A stretch of 64,000 bases of DNA from Motacilla alba alba (GCF_015832195.1 NC_052019.1:45511016-45575015); one strand, 5' to 3'; shown: positions 36,881 to 50,441, counted from the stretch's first letter. Numbers and translations are program-made. Notes: generated by a model not told the origin, from the sequence alone.

Positions 36881-39068
36881 TCAATAACTTGACCATGCTC
36901 TTTTCCTTGAAAAAAACTCTGGAATTTTCTGAAAATATCAATTACAGAATCATCTTGGTATTATTACAAATTTATGACCTCTCAAGAGCACACATAATTT
37001 ATAATTATGGCATGATGGTAAATAAGTAAATATGGAACCATTTATGGTGGGAAAGCCTTTAGGAAAATTTTACTTCTGCAAATAAACATGAAAATGCTGA
37101 AAACTAATTGAAGAATATGAAACAAGAGTGCTTTTATACCTATGCAAAGGTTCACATTCAGCCAAGAATTTCACTTGAAGAGATGAAGCCTACAACGGCT
37201 GAATACATGACATTTACAAATAAAAGCAGCTGGCTATGAGGAGTCTCTTAAAACTAATCAATTTTCCAATACATTTTATTATGGTTGTCAAAAATCCAAT
37301 GATGCAGGTTAGTAGCATGGAGCTATAAAAAGCCTCACACACCATGCCAGCTGCATAATCTTTGCTTGTTTAAAAGTTTGACAGTTTCCCTTGATTAAAA
37401 TAAGGATACTTCATTACGAGTATTAAGCATTGCTTTATGAGTTATGTAAAGTTTATGCTTTTTCATTTATGCTTTAGAATTTTAACCACATTGTCTCACT
37501 TATGCATAATCCATCAACCCAGGTGACAAATATTCTTCTATATTTACACACTAGGAATATACAAGGAGCATAGTGTATTAGCAGCTGAAACTACAAACGC
37601 CACTGTCAATCAAACCGGCTAGCATAGGACCATATTTCTTGTCACCAAGAGGCTTAAAGCAAAGAATCTGTGCCTAATTCTCTTAAACCTTGCAGGTCAA
37701 AAGGTTTTAAAATTATTTTTGACACCATTTCTTTGCTTTGTCAACAGGCCTGAGTGCTTTTTAACATGTAAAGGATATCAAAAAGCTGCTCATCGTAACA
37801 GTCTGGCATTACCAATTTATGGATTTCAAGTCTAGAGTGCACAGTAATTCCACTGGTAAAACAGCAGACTGTTCTGGGGTGAGAAGATGGAGATGTGGCT
37901 GTAGGACTAACTTTTATTAATGCAAAAGCTCCAAACCAATCAGTTGTGCTCCAGGCAACCAGCACTTACAGAGCCAAAGCCACCCCACAGCCTAAAGCTG
38001 TGCCATGCTGCAGAACATATACCCATTTGTCAGCACAAGCTGTCACAGAGACACCTTTCCTGCCCAGAGGTTTTATGCCTATTTCCAGGTCTTGCTTTGC
38101 CCACACACTCTCCAACACAAAAATAGGGTCTCTAAATGGCAACAGTGATGCGCTTCTTATTTGTTGAAGTATTCTTCACAGAGATGATAACCACCATCCT
38201 TGAAAAATCAGGGCTTCTAAAACTTTTCAGAAGCAAAAATTTTGAGCCTTTCTTACTAAAGATGCTGTTCTTTAGCAGGCCCAAACCCCAGCTGAAGTTC
38301 TGGCCCCATCCCGACAGGTCAGCAGAAGGAAATCATTCCTTCCCAGAGGAGTTTACAGAAATTATGAAAACACTGAATTATTGGAAAACAAGCTCCCCAC
38401 ACAAACTGCTGGCTGCAGCTCTGGGGACAGTAGCCAGCATCTTCTTCTCTCTCCAGCAGTTTCAAGACACAGTCCCTGTGATCTGGCAAGGAGCAGAGAA
38501 GACTCACCATGGAGCAGGCAGCACAGCATCTCTCAGAGAGCCAAGAGCTCACAGAAGTAGATGCTGACCCACCACCTAGAAATTACTGCACAAACCACTT
38601 CCCAGTTTGTCCAATAAAGCAAGGATAAAGCAAGGATGCTGCATCTTCCCAGCAGAGTGAGAAGATTTCTGGCTGAAAACAAAGACAGCAGGCTGAGCTG
38701 AGAGTTGATGTAATCAATGAAAATGCTTACATGGTGAAGAGAAATAGGGTGAATGTCAAGTAACAATGGGGAGAGCTTGAACATGGTCATGCAAATAAAG
38801 ATTTGAAGAGGAAAAAAGGACACTAGAATAATACAAAGGTAAAAAGCAAAATAGATTAATGTGAAAAAAAAGACAAGATATCAAGAAGAAGAACAGATTA
38901 AGAATAAAGAAAAATACATTGTATTTACACTGAAGAGATAGTCAGGACTAGAGTTCACTGGCCCAACATTACCAACATTACATTCAAACATCAAATAAAA
39001 ACAAGCAGTGAAGGAAGCTTAAAAATTCTGGAATAATAATGCTCATTGACCATGTCCAGAGGCACTTA

Positions 39069-39563
39069 TGGGATCACAGAATAATTGAGATTTGCAAAGA
39101 CCTTTAAGGTTATGGAGTCCAACTGTTAGCCCACCACTGGCAAGTCTACAACTAAACCTTGTCCCTAAGTGCCACCTCAATACATCTTTTGAATACCTCC
39201 GGGGATGGTGACTCCACCGCTTCCCCATGCAGTCTGTTCCAATGTTTGATAATCCTTTCTGTGAAGAAACCTTTCCTAATATTCAGTCTAAACCTCCCCA
39301 GGCACAACTTGAGACCATTTCCTGTCATCCTATGCCTTGTTATGTAGGAGAAGAGACCAAACCCCCACCTCACTACTCCTTTTATGTAGTTAAACAGAGT
39401 CAGGTCTCCCCAATCTCCTGTGGCAAGGGGCCCAGAACTGGACACAGCACTCGAGGTGCAGCCTCACCAGTGCCACATAGAGAGGACAACCCCCTCCTAG
39501 TTCCGCTGGCCACACTATTCCTGTTACAAGCCAGGATGCCGTTTGCCTTCTTGGGAATCGCCA
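39069..39563 (-). mobile_element. CR1 LINE 3' end, 5'-truncated
   Basis: A minus-strand CR1 copy. Its 3' tail is at 39069-39090 (ggatcacagaataattgag in plus reading). It continues through the 3' UTR region (ccctaagtgccacc) and the end of ORF2 (ggcccagaactggacacagc, the reverse of the 'tgtccagttctgggccc' block), and stops near 39563. A 97-codon minus-strand frame (39152-39445) is a remnant of the ORF2 C-terminal region and its flank, including the conserved block read as FFTERIIKHWNRLH. It is cleaner than the 7.2-kb copy, so it is probably younger. The reverse transcriptase core is absent. Confidence 0.95.
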
Positions 39564-40494
39564 AAACTTGTCATGAGGCTTCCCCCTCTGTCAAGGAAAC
39601 AGATATTTGAGATCCTGCCACCCTAGGCTTTACAAAAGTATGAACACTTTTGTAAAGTGTAAGAAAACACAGTAAGAAAATCAGGTTCTTAGACAGAACA
39701 AAGATGATGCCTTCGTGCCAGTGAAATTGGTGATGCTTTGGGTGTGGTAAAGGAGGTAGCAATGATGAGAACAGGTGCTGGTGTCCCTTCATCTTTGCTT
39801 TACTGCCAAAGACTACATTCCTCCACTATTTTCAAAAGGCTTTAAAATATTAACACATGATTGTCCCCAGGCTTTCCCAAATGCTAGGCTTAAAACAATT
39901 ATTATTTACAGCAGCAACAACTATATCCATCCTGGAAGACCCCAGCCTTTCTGGAGTACGTTACCTCCACATTCTTTCCCAGCCTTACAAGAGTTAATTT
40001 TCCTGTCTGCTAAACTGCTTAATCCAGACACTGAAGCAGAGGGAAGAGGAGGGGGAGAGAGGAGAAAAGAGGGGGAGTGTAGCCAACAGAATAACTCTAT
40101 GCAGCCCCTAGAAGTGCACTGAGGCTGAATTATGGCCCACAGCCCAATGCTGGCAAAATACTAGTGGCTTCAACTATATTAGATGAAATATTATCATAAG
40201 GTTATATCCATGTTTCTCCCTGCGCTGCGTGTGTGCACTGTGTCTGGTTTTTATTTTGGTTAAGGGCAAGGACACTGCATTCAACAACCCAAACTGACAC
40301 TCACAATTAAAGCAGTGTATATCACAACAGCATATGCACTGAGACATAAATATCAAGTCTATTTAGATAAAAATTGTTATGAACCAAACCAAAGGAGAGA
40401 CAAGGATCATGGAACACTTGCACATAAGGATCACGGCTCACCTTCCTTAACTTTACCCTGTTGGGGCCTTGTGTCAGGACAACAGATGACTTAC
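39564..40494. other. gene-free stretch with hairpin
   Basis: No recognisable gene. It contains the perfect inverted repeat at 39628-39657 and a purine-rich tract at about 40036-40077. Confidence 0.6.
39628..39657. repeat. perfect inverted repeat, 12-bp arms
   Basis: The arm ctttacaaaagt (39628-39639) is followed by a 6-base loop (atgaac) and its exact reverse complement acttttgtaaag (39646-39657). It lies about 65 bp beyond the 5' end of the minus-strand CR1. It lacks the T run expected of a bacterial terminator, and none is expected here. Confidence 0.9.
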
Positions 40495-40717
40495 CTGTCA
40501 CACCTCTCTTCTTTTCCTGCACTGTTTTACTATGCAATTAAGAAAGCAGCATAGCCACAAGCTTCTCATTTCTCTGAAGACATAAATAGACACAAGCCCC
40601 ACCCCAAGGTCTGACCTTTGTAAGGGTTGCAACTTGTCTGTCAGAATAGGATAAGTGATATATAACAGCCCATCATAAGGGCAGGAAGAATAGGAGGAAT
40701 AAAATATACCTTCCATA
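40495..40717 (-). other. exon-like segment with consensus splice sites
   Basis: On the minus strand the acceptor catctctcttgctttccag ends at 40718, and the donor tgacag|gtaagt lies at 40494. Between them the 223 bases are open from the acceptor to a stop (tga at 40500-40498) only three bases before the donor. A longer frame running from 40869 carries on through the acceptor. The predicted piece begins MEGIFYSSYSSCPYDG and includes a hydrophobic stretch then a basic end (KQCRKRREV). I do not recognise it. A stop this close to a donor is also seen in noncoding RNA exons. Chance is not excluded. Confidence 0.18.
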
Positions 40718-43700
40718 CTGGAAAGCAAGAGAGATGAAAGGCAGAGATAAAGGATTCCTATCAAGAAACAAGGTGAAAGAGATACACATATCTTGGAAGC
40801 AGAGACTGTAAAGTTTGTGAAAAACAGCAGAAAAGGAGAGAACCCATGATGAACCCATTCTAACTTCAAAAAAAACCGAAGTATAGGAATTTGCGCTTTT
40901 ACTGGAGAACCCCAAAAAATTCAGATGTTTACAAGGTAAGCAAATAACCACTCTTAGTGGTGGATTACAAAATACAGTTCAACTCAAATAATTTCTGAGC
41001 AATTGAAGTTTCTACTCTTCTTCCTTCTAATTCTTGTTTTCTTTACTATCCTTCTTCCTACCCCCAGATCAATTACATGTTCCTTTTTTTATTAAACTAA
41101 AGATCAGTTTGTAGAAAAAGAATTATCTCCCTTTCAGTGAAATTGCCAAGGTCTTTACAACCTTTACTTTTCTCTTTCCCCATTAGCAACAGCCAGTTCA
41201 AGTGTACTGCTCTCATCCATATTAGGTGGCATTGCAGATGGTTCTGTTTTAGTGTAATGAAAGTGTAAGCTTCTTTGCTGATTTATCACTGAATTATACT
41301 TATATTGCTTACAATACTACAGTTTTATATGTGACATAGGACTTCTCATGGTTCCTCAGATGTCTCTTAAAAAAAGTGGAGTACAGTTTCTATAATAGAA
41401 ACTAATATTGAGTTTCTATATTTTCTATATTCTATATTTAACAAAAGGGTAATGCTAATTGATAAAAGAATACCGCACAAGCAGTCACATTTAGAGCTAA
41501 GAGAAAATTCAGGGAATTTCCAAGAAACTGGAAAGCAGAAGAACATTGGTAAAGTGATGCCCTAATTCAGCCTTAGACAGAAATTACAAGTTCCTTCCTT
41601 TTGTAGGTGTGCCATGAATTAAATGTGTGTCACACTCAGTTGTTCACTTTATCTGGTGCCTTCCCAAATTTCTCTTGTTAGGGAGCTCTGACTGCTTTCA
41701 ACTCTTTCTGTTAAAATAATTGGAGCCTAAAGTGCAAAATTCTTTGGAAACATTTCCCTTTGTTGAGAAAGGTACTAAAAAGTCTTACCTGCAAGAAAAA
41801 CAAGCTACAAATTGGCAACATCAGGTTTCAGTAACAATCCCTTTCCATTATCTAACTAATTCCATCTAATTCTCAGAAGTTTTGCTTGTCTGAGTTTGAG
41901 ATGCTTCTGATATGGATCATGCAGAAGAAACTCCCAAACACAGAAGATCCAAAGGTACTAGGCAATGCAGCAAGACTGTCAGACTTGTTAGGACAAATTC
42001 AACATTGATTCAGTGTGTACTCTGAGGAGGGCCCAAGAGCAGGCTTTCCTCCAAACCTATTGAATCCTGGTTTAATTTCACATTTAGGCTGAGGTTTGGA
42101 CATGTTAATATTTTTTTGGGAGTGATTCATCCAAAACTTCAAGTTATCCAGGAAAAATGTGGGATTAAATTAATCCTAGATGTTAGTATTTAAAAAGGAA
42201 AAACCATGTTTAATATGATCTGAATGGCAGTAGAAATGTGAAGCCACAGAAAAATGATACATCTGTGGAACAATAGCATAAATTACTAAGATCAGTGCAT
42301 CTTAAATAACAAACCATATTCAGAAACAGCCTCTAGGAGAGGGATCCTATACTGAGTAGAATTGGCTAAGAAAGTAACTCAAATCTTGCCAGCACCACGA
42401 CAAAGCAGCAGTAAGGGGCACATCACCAGTCATGTACCAAATTAGCCACACTAATGCAGCTGGGTACTCCATAACAGCTGCTTTTGGTTGCACATGCAGT
42501 ACAGGCAGGCATGGAAACTCAATTCCATTTCACTCCTCTACACCCAGCCCCCAGTAACCCACAGCAAAAAAAACTGCTGCACTTTCTTGCCAAGACCGAA
42601 GACTCTGGGATTTTAATCTGGGAGGGAGGGAAGAAGGAGAAACAAAGTGAAGCCTGCAGCTGGTTTGGGTCTTGAGTGGGAAAAAAAAATTGAGAAGTCA
42701 TAAACTATTGCATTCTTCAAGAGAAGATGGGCTCAGGAGTTTGGAAAGAAATTTCTGATTGCATTGAAAAGATTGAAATAGCGATAACAAAATAAGTTTC
42801 AGAAATGGAAAAGTGTCTGGAAAAGAAGCCTCCATATCTGCATATCTAATCTGCTTTACTTCAGCTGTCTAACCAAATGGTGATTCTGCACTGTAGGTTC
42901 CTATTAGAAATATCATATGGAAAGATCAGGTGCCAAAATATTTATTTCCACAGTGAAAGGCACATTAGGTGCTGAAACAATCATCAGTTTTGTTGATGTT
43001 TACATTGTGAATATTTAAGCTGTGGTAAAGTCTTAAGTGATCATTTTTGTTATGAAAAGAAATGACAGGACATTTATATTTTGAAAGCATCTGAGTTTAT
43101 CAGATTATGATTTTTAGCATATTTGTGGTCTTTCCCTAAAGCGTATTGTTTGTGTGTGCCTGTGCAGCTCAAGTGTTCCTATCCTGTTAGCCAAGGCGTG
43201 TATGGAAGAAAGCACTTTTATTTTCTAACTGGGCCTTCGCTGCTGTGTACTATGGGCCTCTCTTTCTCTCTCCAGCAAAGACCCACAAGCCACAGGACCC
43301 CAGGCTGCAAAGCTGCACTTCTCCTGACCAGATCAATGACAGAAGGGAGACTTGAATTGCAAGAGTTCAAAACCAGCTTGGTTTACCTTCCCACAGAGCT
43401 CTCCCCATAAGTTTGCCTGACCACTTGCTTCAATTGACTTCAATTTCCAGTGCTTTAAAGATACTTAGAGTTAGAGGAAAAAAAAAATAAATAAAGACCC
43501 CTTTTCTGGCCATACAAGAACTTGTGCAAAGCATTCAAGGACTCAGTAAGGCAATGCAGCAGAGCAAAACACGCAATAAAAAGTTCTAAGAAACCCTAAA
43601 GCTCAAAGTCAACATCATCTTTTCCTTCATGTGCTGTCCCTTCAACCAACTGCCTGAAATGAGGGATTGACACTCACCAAACTCAAAATCGTGGTCCCAT

Positions 43701-45858
43701 ATGAGACTAAGAAAGTTGCTGTCACATTGCCATCACGTGTGCACATCTGAGGGAAGGATGGTCACCCAACACAGAGAACCAACCAGATAGGGCAGGAGGA
43801 CCATCAATACCCTGTGCGACTGGCCTCAAATCCCTCTTCCTCTAAAAATGATATACCACTGTGATACAGGAATTTTTGTAGAAAGTCTGCTAAGCACTGC
43901 ATGCTGACAATGCACAGGGACAAAGCCCAGCTGCTGCACAGGCTTCTTGCAGAGGAATGCACTTCCATGAACATTTTGTGTGCACACCCAGCATGTCTTA
44001 AAAGCAAAGGGGTAAAAACCAAAATAAGCCTCTTCTTCCAATCTGTCAAGTCACACACATTCAACAGGTGATTCTCTGATCCAATTCCTTCTTTGGACTT
44101 CTCTCCACTGGCCCCATATCTTACATATTTCCTGCCTACTGCCATAGTTGCTTTGTTCCCCACTGCAAACACACCCATCAAGAGAAACTTCCCAACAGAC
44201 CCCAGTGCCCAGTATATCAAGTCACCTAGTAACAAAGAGACAAGACCTAAAGAGAACCCCACATTGACAGGAATCTGTTTTTCTGTTCACTTGAAAAATC
44301 AAGAAGTTGCTTCTCTCCTTTGTAATTCAGTAAGTCTTGTGTTGTATTCTCCCAAATGATCAACTATTTTCTTCCAACTTAACTTTGATTTCTCCTCCCC
44401 CATCTATTGAAAGATTGGAATGAAAATATAATTTCCAAGTGTACTACTTGTTTTAACCGAAGTTCCATTTGGCCTGCTTCTTCCTCACTTAGATATCCAA
44501 TATTTAGAATTCAAAGTGGATTTACTACTTACACACAATCCCTCTATTTTTAAAAAATATTGCAAAATCAGGGTACAAATACAAAACTGATGAGAATGAA
44601 AGAATACAACGGGAAGGACTTCCCATGAGGTTGGAAGCATAGGCAGCTGGACAGATTTCAGAAAAGAAGCAAATAAAGGCAGCACACAGGAAAAAATTAT
44701 GGAGTAAGGTATGCAAAAGACAGTCACAATCGCTATTTTTCCTTATCTAAATTCAAAACCAAGAGGCATATTCAAATTTGTGGGCTCCTGGAAAATTAAA
44801 AAAAAAAATCACTCAACTGAAACACCACCATGCAGTATACCACTAGACCAAGGAATTATAGGCTGCAGGAATTATTCAAACAAAATAAGGCAGCTGGATA
44901 TATGCAGGTGGATATAGAGTTAGCACTGACAACTAATTTCAGAAAATTATTAAATCACATCCCATAAGGTTTAAGAAAAAAACTTCATGAAACTATGTTT
45001 TCCACAATCTGTCTCAAAGTTCTTACCAAAAGCAGTAACCAACTATCCTAAACTGGAATAAAAACCAAATTATTTTGATAATGGAGTAAAATAACCAAGG
45101 CAGGACAGAAAAAAAGTTTTGCTTCAAATCATGATCCTATTGAGCCTTTATTTATCTTGTATATCTCTGTTAATGACCACATTTTTCCACTGCACCAAAT
45201 GGAAAAGAATCCATGAATGAATGACACATTAAAGAACTTCATGGACTATGAAAGAGTTGAAGAGGAAAAACCAAGCCAAATTTCTGTCTAAGAAATACAT
45301 CCCCCTCACCTGTGATGAGGTGAACAGTATGGCTGGTGAAGCTGAAGATTTTGGTAGCATGGATCTTCATATCACAGTCTTGTTGAAGAGATTATATGAA
45401 TGGAAAAATCCCATTTTTCTTGGATCGTCTGATGGAAACTGGCTGAAGAATGTTAAGGTTGCAAGGCACACATTAAAAGAAAATGCAGTAGGAATCAGTT
45501 GAGAAAGTAAAATATGGAGGAAGAATGAAGCAAAGCACAGTACTGTCAGTGAGCTTTAGAATAACCAGTTCCCTGAAACTGAGGAAACTGTACAATAACC
45601 TGAGAGAAAGGAAAGACCTAGGCAGAAATTACAACTGAAGATTGAAAATCCCAGAGACATAATTTACAAATTAGTTTAATTGTTTATAAAGACAATCACT
45701 TTGCCCATTCAAAAAGAGTTGGTGGATTCAGAGAGTAAGAAGGGGGAAATGGTAGGTTTTTCTGGTTGAGACCAAAGGATTAAAAACACTGCATAAAGAT
45801 CTGGGATGCAGATTATTTTTTAATTTCTTGGAAGTATAAGTGGGTGCAAGAAAGAATT
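40718..45858. other. gene-free stretch
   Basis: No recognisable gene or transposon. The longest frame is 152 codons on the minus strand (43804-44262), in a GC-richer patch. It has a hydrophobic N-terminal part but no recognisable domain. A 54-base, phase-0 open segment at about 44525-44578 (minus) sits between acceptor- and donor-like sequences and is noted as weak. Confidence 0.55.
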
Positions 45859-45876
45859 AAAAAAAAAAAAAAAAAA
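45859..45876 (+). repeat. poly(A) run, 18 bases
   Basis: An uninterrupted run of 18 A residues after gaatt. Simple repeat. Confidence 0.9.
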
Positions 45877-48544
45877 CATTTTAAGGACTGGTGAAAATTC
45901 TCAGACTTTAAAGGTTATATCTGTTTAATTTATTAAATCAGACTATGCTGGTATCTTCTCATAAAAAGTAAAAAATCCTAAAGGATTTCTTTGAACCAAT
46001 GCTAAAAGTTATAAATAGTACCTTGCAAGTAAAGCTAGCAAATGTACATAAAATAAAATAGTATTGTTTTGATTTTTGAACAGTGAAGTTGATTAACCTT
46101 GGTAGCAACTAAAATAGAAATGGAAAAGTTTTGATTGTTTCAAATCAAGACTGTTTTGGGAAGATGTGTTTCAAATAAAAACAAGCAGTGGAGAATCAAT
46201 GCCTGTGTGTTGTTTCTATCAGGTTTTTTGTCCTGATGAATACAGACAGTAAGATCAGCTCAGATGATAATTTCTCCTAGCCCTTAGTCCTCTGCATCTT
46301 GTGCTTGCGGTTCTGGTTGCATGTCCCATAAGGCTCCAAAACATATTCCACTTAGTCATACTTACACCTAAGACTAATTCACATTTTTTTATACTTACTC
46401 CTCCCTTGCAACTGGCAGATGACATATTACTATTTTCTACCTTCCACTCAAACATCACTTTACACTTTGTCGGCAGCTTTTTATTGTGTAAATAGCACTA
46501 CCACATGTTTTACATCTTCTCCCTCTGGAAAGGAAGATGATGTTAGCACTCTTACACCATCCTGCACCTATTCTCTGCTTGTATGTGGTTCAAACAGAAA
46601 TTAGTAACACTATTAGGAAGCTAGCCTAGATCCAGTTTTTCACATAACTTTACATAGAAGCATAAGATCAGGAGTGTCTTAAATCATCTTGGCAAACACT
46701 CAACACTGAGGCAAAACTAAGTATACATAAATTCTTCTGTTTAAACCACTGTTAAGACTTACAAAGAGCAAGGACCCAAGAGCCTGCCTGGTAACCTAAT
46801 AAAGCACAGAATTAAATTACTGTTGATCGCTAACTCTTGTAAATGAACACTAAATCAGTAGGCCAAGGAAATCACCTAACTACATGAAAAGGTCTGATAC
46901 AGGAACGATCAAGAAGCCTGCCATCCCAATAGCTTCAGTCCCAGAAGACAACAGCAGCATAAACTGTTGCTGTAACTCTTGGTAGTAACTCTGTTGTGAT
47001 GTGTTCCCTCACTAAGCAAACAATGAGGATGATGAGCAAGGTGAGCAATACACACCTCTCCTGCAAGTCCATCAGCATCTTTCAGGGCTGATATTCCCCC
47101 AATCTATTTCTGAATTTCAAGCACTGTGCATTAAAATATGCTAGTCACAGAGTGACCTCAGCATTTCCATTTTCAGTTTTGCACATTAATTTCCTCTGGA
47201 AAACAGCCAGGCTCTAACACTGTTTCATAGGGTAAGTAAGTTTGACTGGTGCTCAGCAGCACCTGACTGAAGGCCAGCTATTCTTATCCATTTACTAGAC
47301 TTCAGTGGGAGGATCATGCTATTCAAAAAACAGCTGTACCACCAGAGCTACTTTTGCAGCTCAGAGAGAGGGTGTCACCCAGATTCTATCTGTACTATCT
47401 TGTTGCATAGTCCCTCTTTTCCTCACTCTAACTCACCCTGTCAGCCAACACATCGTCTGCACACGATATTTTCAACTGCTTTAATTTGTGCCCCCACAAT
47501 GAATTAGAAATGCAAATCTTAATGCTCTTGTTCCTAATCATCCTGTCAGCGCCAGCAGCCAAAGAATTATGGATTTAGGTGCTCAGATTTATACCACACT
47601 TGAACGCAGCACAGTTGAGTGAATTGAACAAAACACCTTAGGAAAGCAGCAAGTACCAAGCTATGGAAAGTACACCAGAATACAAATCAACAAAATGCAG
47701 CAGAGCAGCAGCCTCTGACATGTGCCAATAAGGAAATACAAGTGTCCTTCATGGGATTTACAATGTATATATTAAGAAGCTAGAACCTATTAACAAAATT
47801 GCTGTACTGACAACCTTAAAGCTAACTGCATATGTCTTGACATCATCTAAGGTGTGGGAGGATACTACCACAAAGAGGTGCAGTCCAGACAACACATGCC
47901 CATGTTTTGAATAAGATATGATTTATTTTTACTTTTGTTTTGTATTCTTACTAGGGAATAAATAACAAAATAAAACATGTCACATTTATTCTTTTTTGGC
48001 CTTTCCAGCCAAGCTGTTCTTAGTCTGCAAACATTTAACATTTTCAGCATCAGTGCTTTACCACAGAAGACATCTGAGGGTTATCCTCTTCCCTTAACTC
48101 TAATAAATTATATAACTCAAAGGTTGATCAAAGCACTCTCTCAACTCGAGCAAAGTAATGAAAGAAAAGTTTAAATTAGAATCATTTAAATATCCTCAGT
48201 ATTGAAATGCGGCTAGGCATGGCAGAGAGAGAAGGGAGTTGGGGTTTGTTACTGATTTTTTTTTTTAATTTTTAAACAGACATAATCAAATCTCTTTTAA
48301 AGTTGCAATTAATTCCTAGCTGGGAGAGGGCATAACACATATGGAATTCAATTCCTCTTTGAAAATCATATGTTTGCATTCCTCCTATATGATGATTTTT
48401 ACCACACCAGAAACTTCCTAATTAATTGCAACCTACTTCACTATACTGAAACAGATGTAAATAAGATTGTTTTTCTAGTCACTATAACCAGCCTCACTGC
48501 ACACATACATAAAGGAGAGCACTACTGGCTTTGTGCACCAACAG
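45877..48544. other. gene-free AT-rich stretch
   Basis: No recognisable gene. An 11-base T run lies at 48256-48266. A donor-like gtaagtaagt at about 47232 follows an acceptor-like ccattttcag, but the only frame open for any length between them ends in a stop just before the donor. Confidence 0.6.
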
Positions 48545-49226
48545 ACTAAACTGCATTTCACCACAGGCTGGGGGGATGAATGGATCAAGAGCAGTCCTGC
48601 CAACTTGGAAGTTCTGATGGAGGAGAGGCTGGACAGGGCCCAGCAATGTAAACATGCAGCTCAGAAAGCCAAACCTGTCCAGCGGGTCAAGGGAGATAAT
48701 CCTGCCCTCCTGCTCCACTCTGGTGAGAGCCCACTTGCAGTGCTGCATCCAGCTCTGGAGTTCCCAGCACAGGAAGGACATGGACCTGTTGGAGCAAGTC
48801 CAGAGGAGGCCACCAAGTTCATCAGAGGAATGGAGCACCTATTCTATGAAGGAAGACCAAGGGCATTGGATTTGTTGAGCCTGGAAAAGAAAGTCTTTGT
48901 GGCGACCTCATTGTGGCTTTCCAGTACCTGTAGGGAGCCTACCAGAAAGATTTTACAAGGGGGTGTAGTGACAGGACAAGGGGGAATGGATTCAAACTGA
49001 GAGTTAGTTTAGATTAGAGGAAGAAATTCTTAACCATGAGGATGGTGAGCCACTGGAACTGGTTTCTCAGGGAAGTTGTGAATACCACCCCATAAGGGCT
49101 CAGTAGCATGCTAGATAGAGCTCTGAGCAGTGTGGTCTAGCAGATGTCCCTGTCCATAACAGAGGGGCTGGAACTAGATGATTTTAAGGTGCCTTCCAAC
49201 CCAAACCATTCTGTGATTCTATGATC
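48545..49226 (+). mobile_element. CR1 LINE 3' portion, 5'-truncated
   Basis: A plus-strand CR1 copy. It starts near 48545 in the ORF2 C-terminal region (cacaggctggggggatgaatgg), passes the blocks ctggacagggcccagcaatg, ctgctccactctggtgagag and ggacatggacctgttggagc, and ends with ccattctgtgattctatgat at about 49207-49226, an intact pair of ATTCTRTG-type terminal units. A 155-codon frame across it (48533-49000) is a frame-broken remnant, not a gene. Its wording differs from the copies at 7.2 and 39 kb (for example in the ctggaactagatgattttaa block), which suggests a different CR1 subfamily. The 5' boundary is approximate. Confidence 0.94.
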
Positions 49227-50441
49227 TCCTGCAAAATATCAACAGCTGGTTTTTCCCATTGAATAAAGGAGCAAAGTAAATTTCCATAATATTTCATTCA
49301 TTCCTACTCTCACTCTACTCTAAGGAAAGCCAATGCTTAGGCAGAGCTCTTTAAACAGCCAACCTGAAGCAATTCTGACTCGTAACAGAAAGTGGCTCTA
49401 AGGGATGAAACATAAAACATGACTTGAAAAAGTCCCCCCTCAACATATTTTGCTTCAGAGTCAGGGGGATATTTTCAGAACCTGAGCATTTGGGAAAATC
49501 TGCCAAGTGACTGAGCTTGGTTTTAAGTACAAAAAGGCTGGCAGAATCACAGGAGAGCTTAAATTATTGGAGAACTTAAAAGTGAGAAAAAGCTAAAGCA
49601 GTAAAACCCAATGAAAACAAAATATTGGAGACTGAAACATGCCCAGGAGAGGCAAACATGGCCTAATGCCAATCAACATCAGCTTGAAAGATGGTACTTA
49701 TTAAGAAGAGAGCTTCATACTCAAGAGACTGTTTTGGAGTAAGCCATGGAATCAGGAAGAGGGTAGCTCAGATGATGGGTATTACCAGTGGAATACTCAC
49801 AATAGGCTTGCTAACAAAGAATCCTGAAAATATTAAAAGACTAAAGAGAAATATGCTCTATTCTCTCAGTCCAGCTCTATTGTGGCATCTGAATTTTTAT
49901 TTAGACATCAGCAGCTGTAAACTAATCCATTGTCCCAACAGGACCTTCTTTGGGGTTGAAGGCTGAAGGTCTCCACAATGAAGAAGAACTGGTGTTTTAA
50001 ATCTAAGAAGCACAACTTCACTGGGGTGGCACCCTTAGCTTATACAATATCATAAAAAGTAAACTACGACTTGCAATACCATAGATGTTCTTGCAAAGCA
50101 ACCCCAAAAGGAAAGAAACCTCCTGCACACAGCCTACAGCACCTCTGAAAGGATCATTATTATGTTAGGAAAATTCAGTCAATGTGTATTATATGAATAT
50201 CCAATTTTTTGATCAGTTCAGCACTGGATAAGGACTTGGGAAGCCTACATTCAGCTTTTGTTTATAGCAGAGACTTCCTGGGACCTTGCAAACATCACAT
50301 TTTTTGGGCATCTTGAATTGCTCATAGGAAAATATGGGAAATCATTCTTCCCCACTCTGCTAAATATATACCAGTTGTAAATTCACACGGCAGCTGCACA
50401 AGACACTGACACAGCATTTCATACTGGATTGTTTCAGGCTC
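49227..50441. other. gene-free stretch
   Basis: No recognisable gene. Confidence 0.65.

Larger units (their letters stand above)
30985..39068. other. long gene-free AT-rich stretch
   Basis: Eight kilobases without a recognisable gene or transposon. Minor features are a triple ggatattc repeat at 31701-31738, a short AAC run at 33923-33940, the 14-base palindrome ttatttataaataa at 35708-35721, a 20-base A run at 36861-36880 and an 11-bp tandem duplication at 38614-38635. The part at about 37880-38560 is somewhat GC-richer and has overlapping frames on both strands, none of recognisable family. Confidence 0.6.

Noticed and set aside
43804..44262. 152-codon minus-strand frame with hydrophobic N-terminal part
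   Set aside because: There is no recognisable domain, no supporting splice or promoter context, and a second frame overlaps it. It lies in a GC-richer patch, where longer open frames are expected.
47170..47232. Acceptor-donor pair (ccattttcag ... gtaagtaagt)
   Set aside because: All three frames between the sites contain stops; at most it could be a noncoding RNA exon, without further support.
48533..49000. 155-codon plus-strand frame
   Set aside because: It lies almost wholly inside a CR1 3' region and reads out of the element's normal frame in places, so it is a repeat remnant and not a gene.
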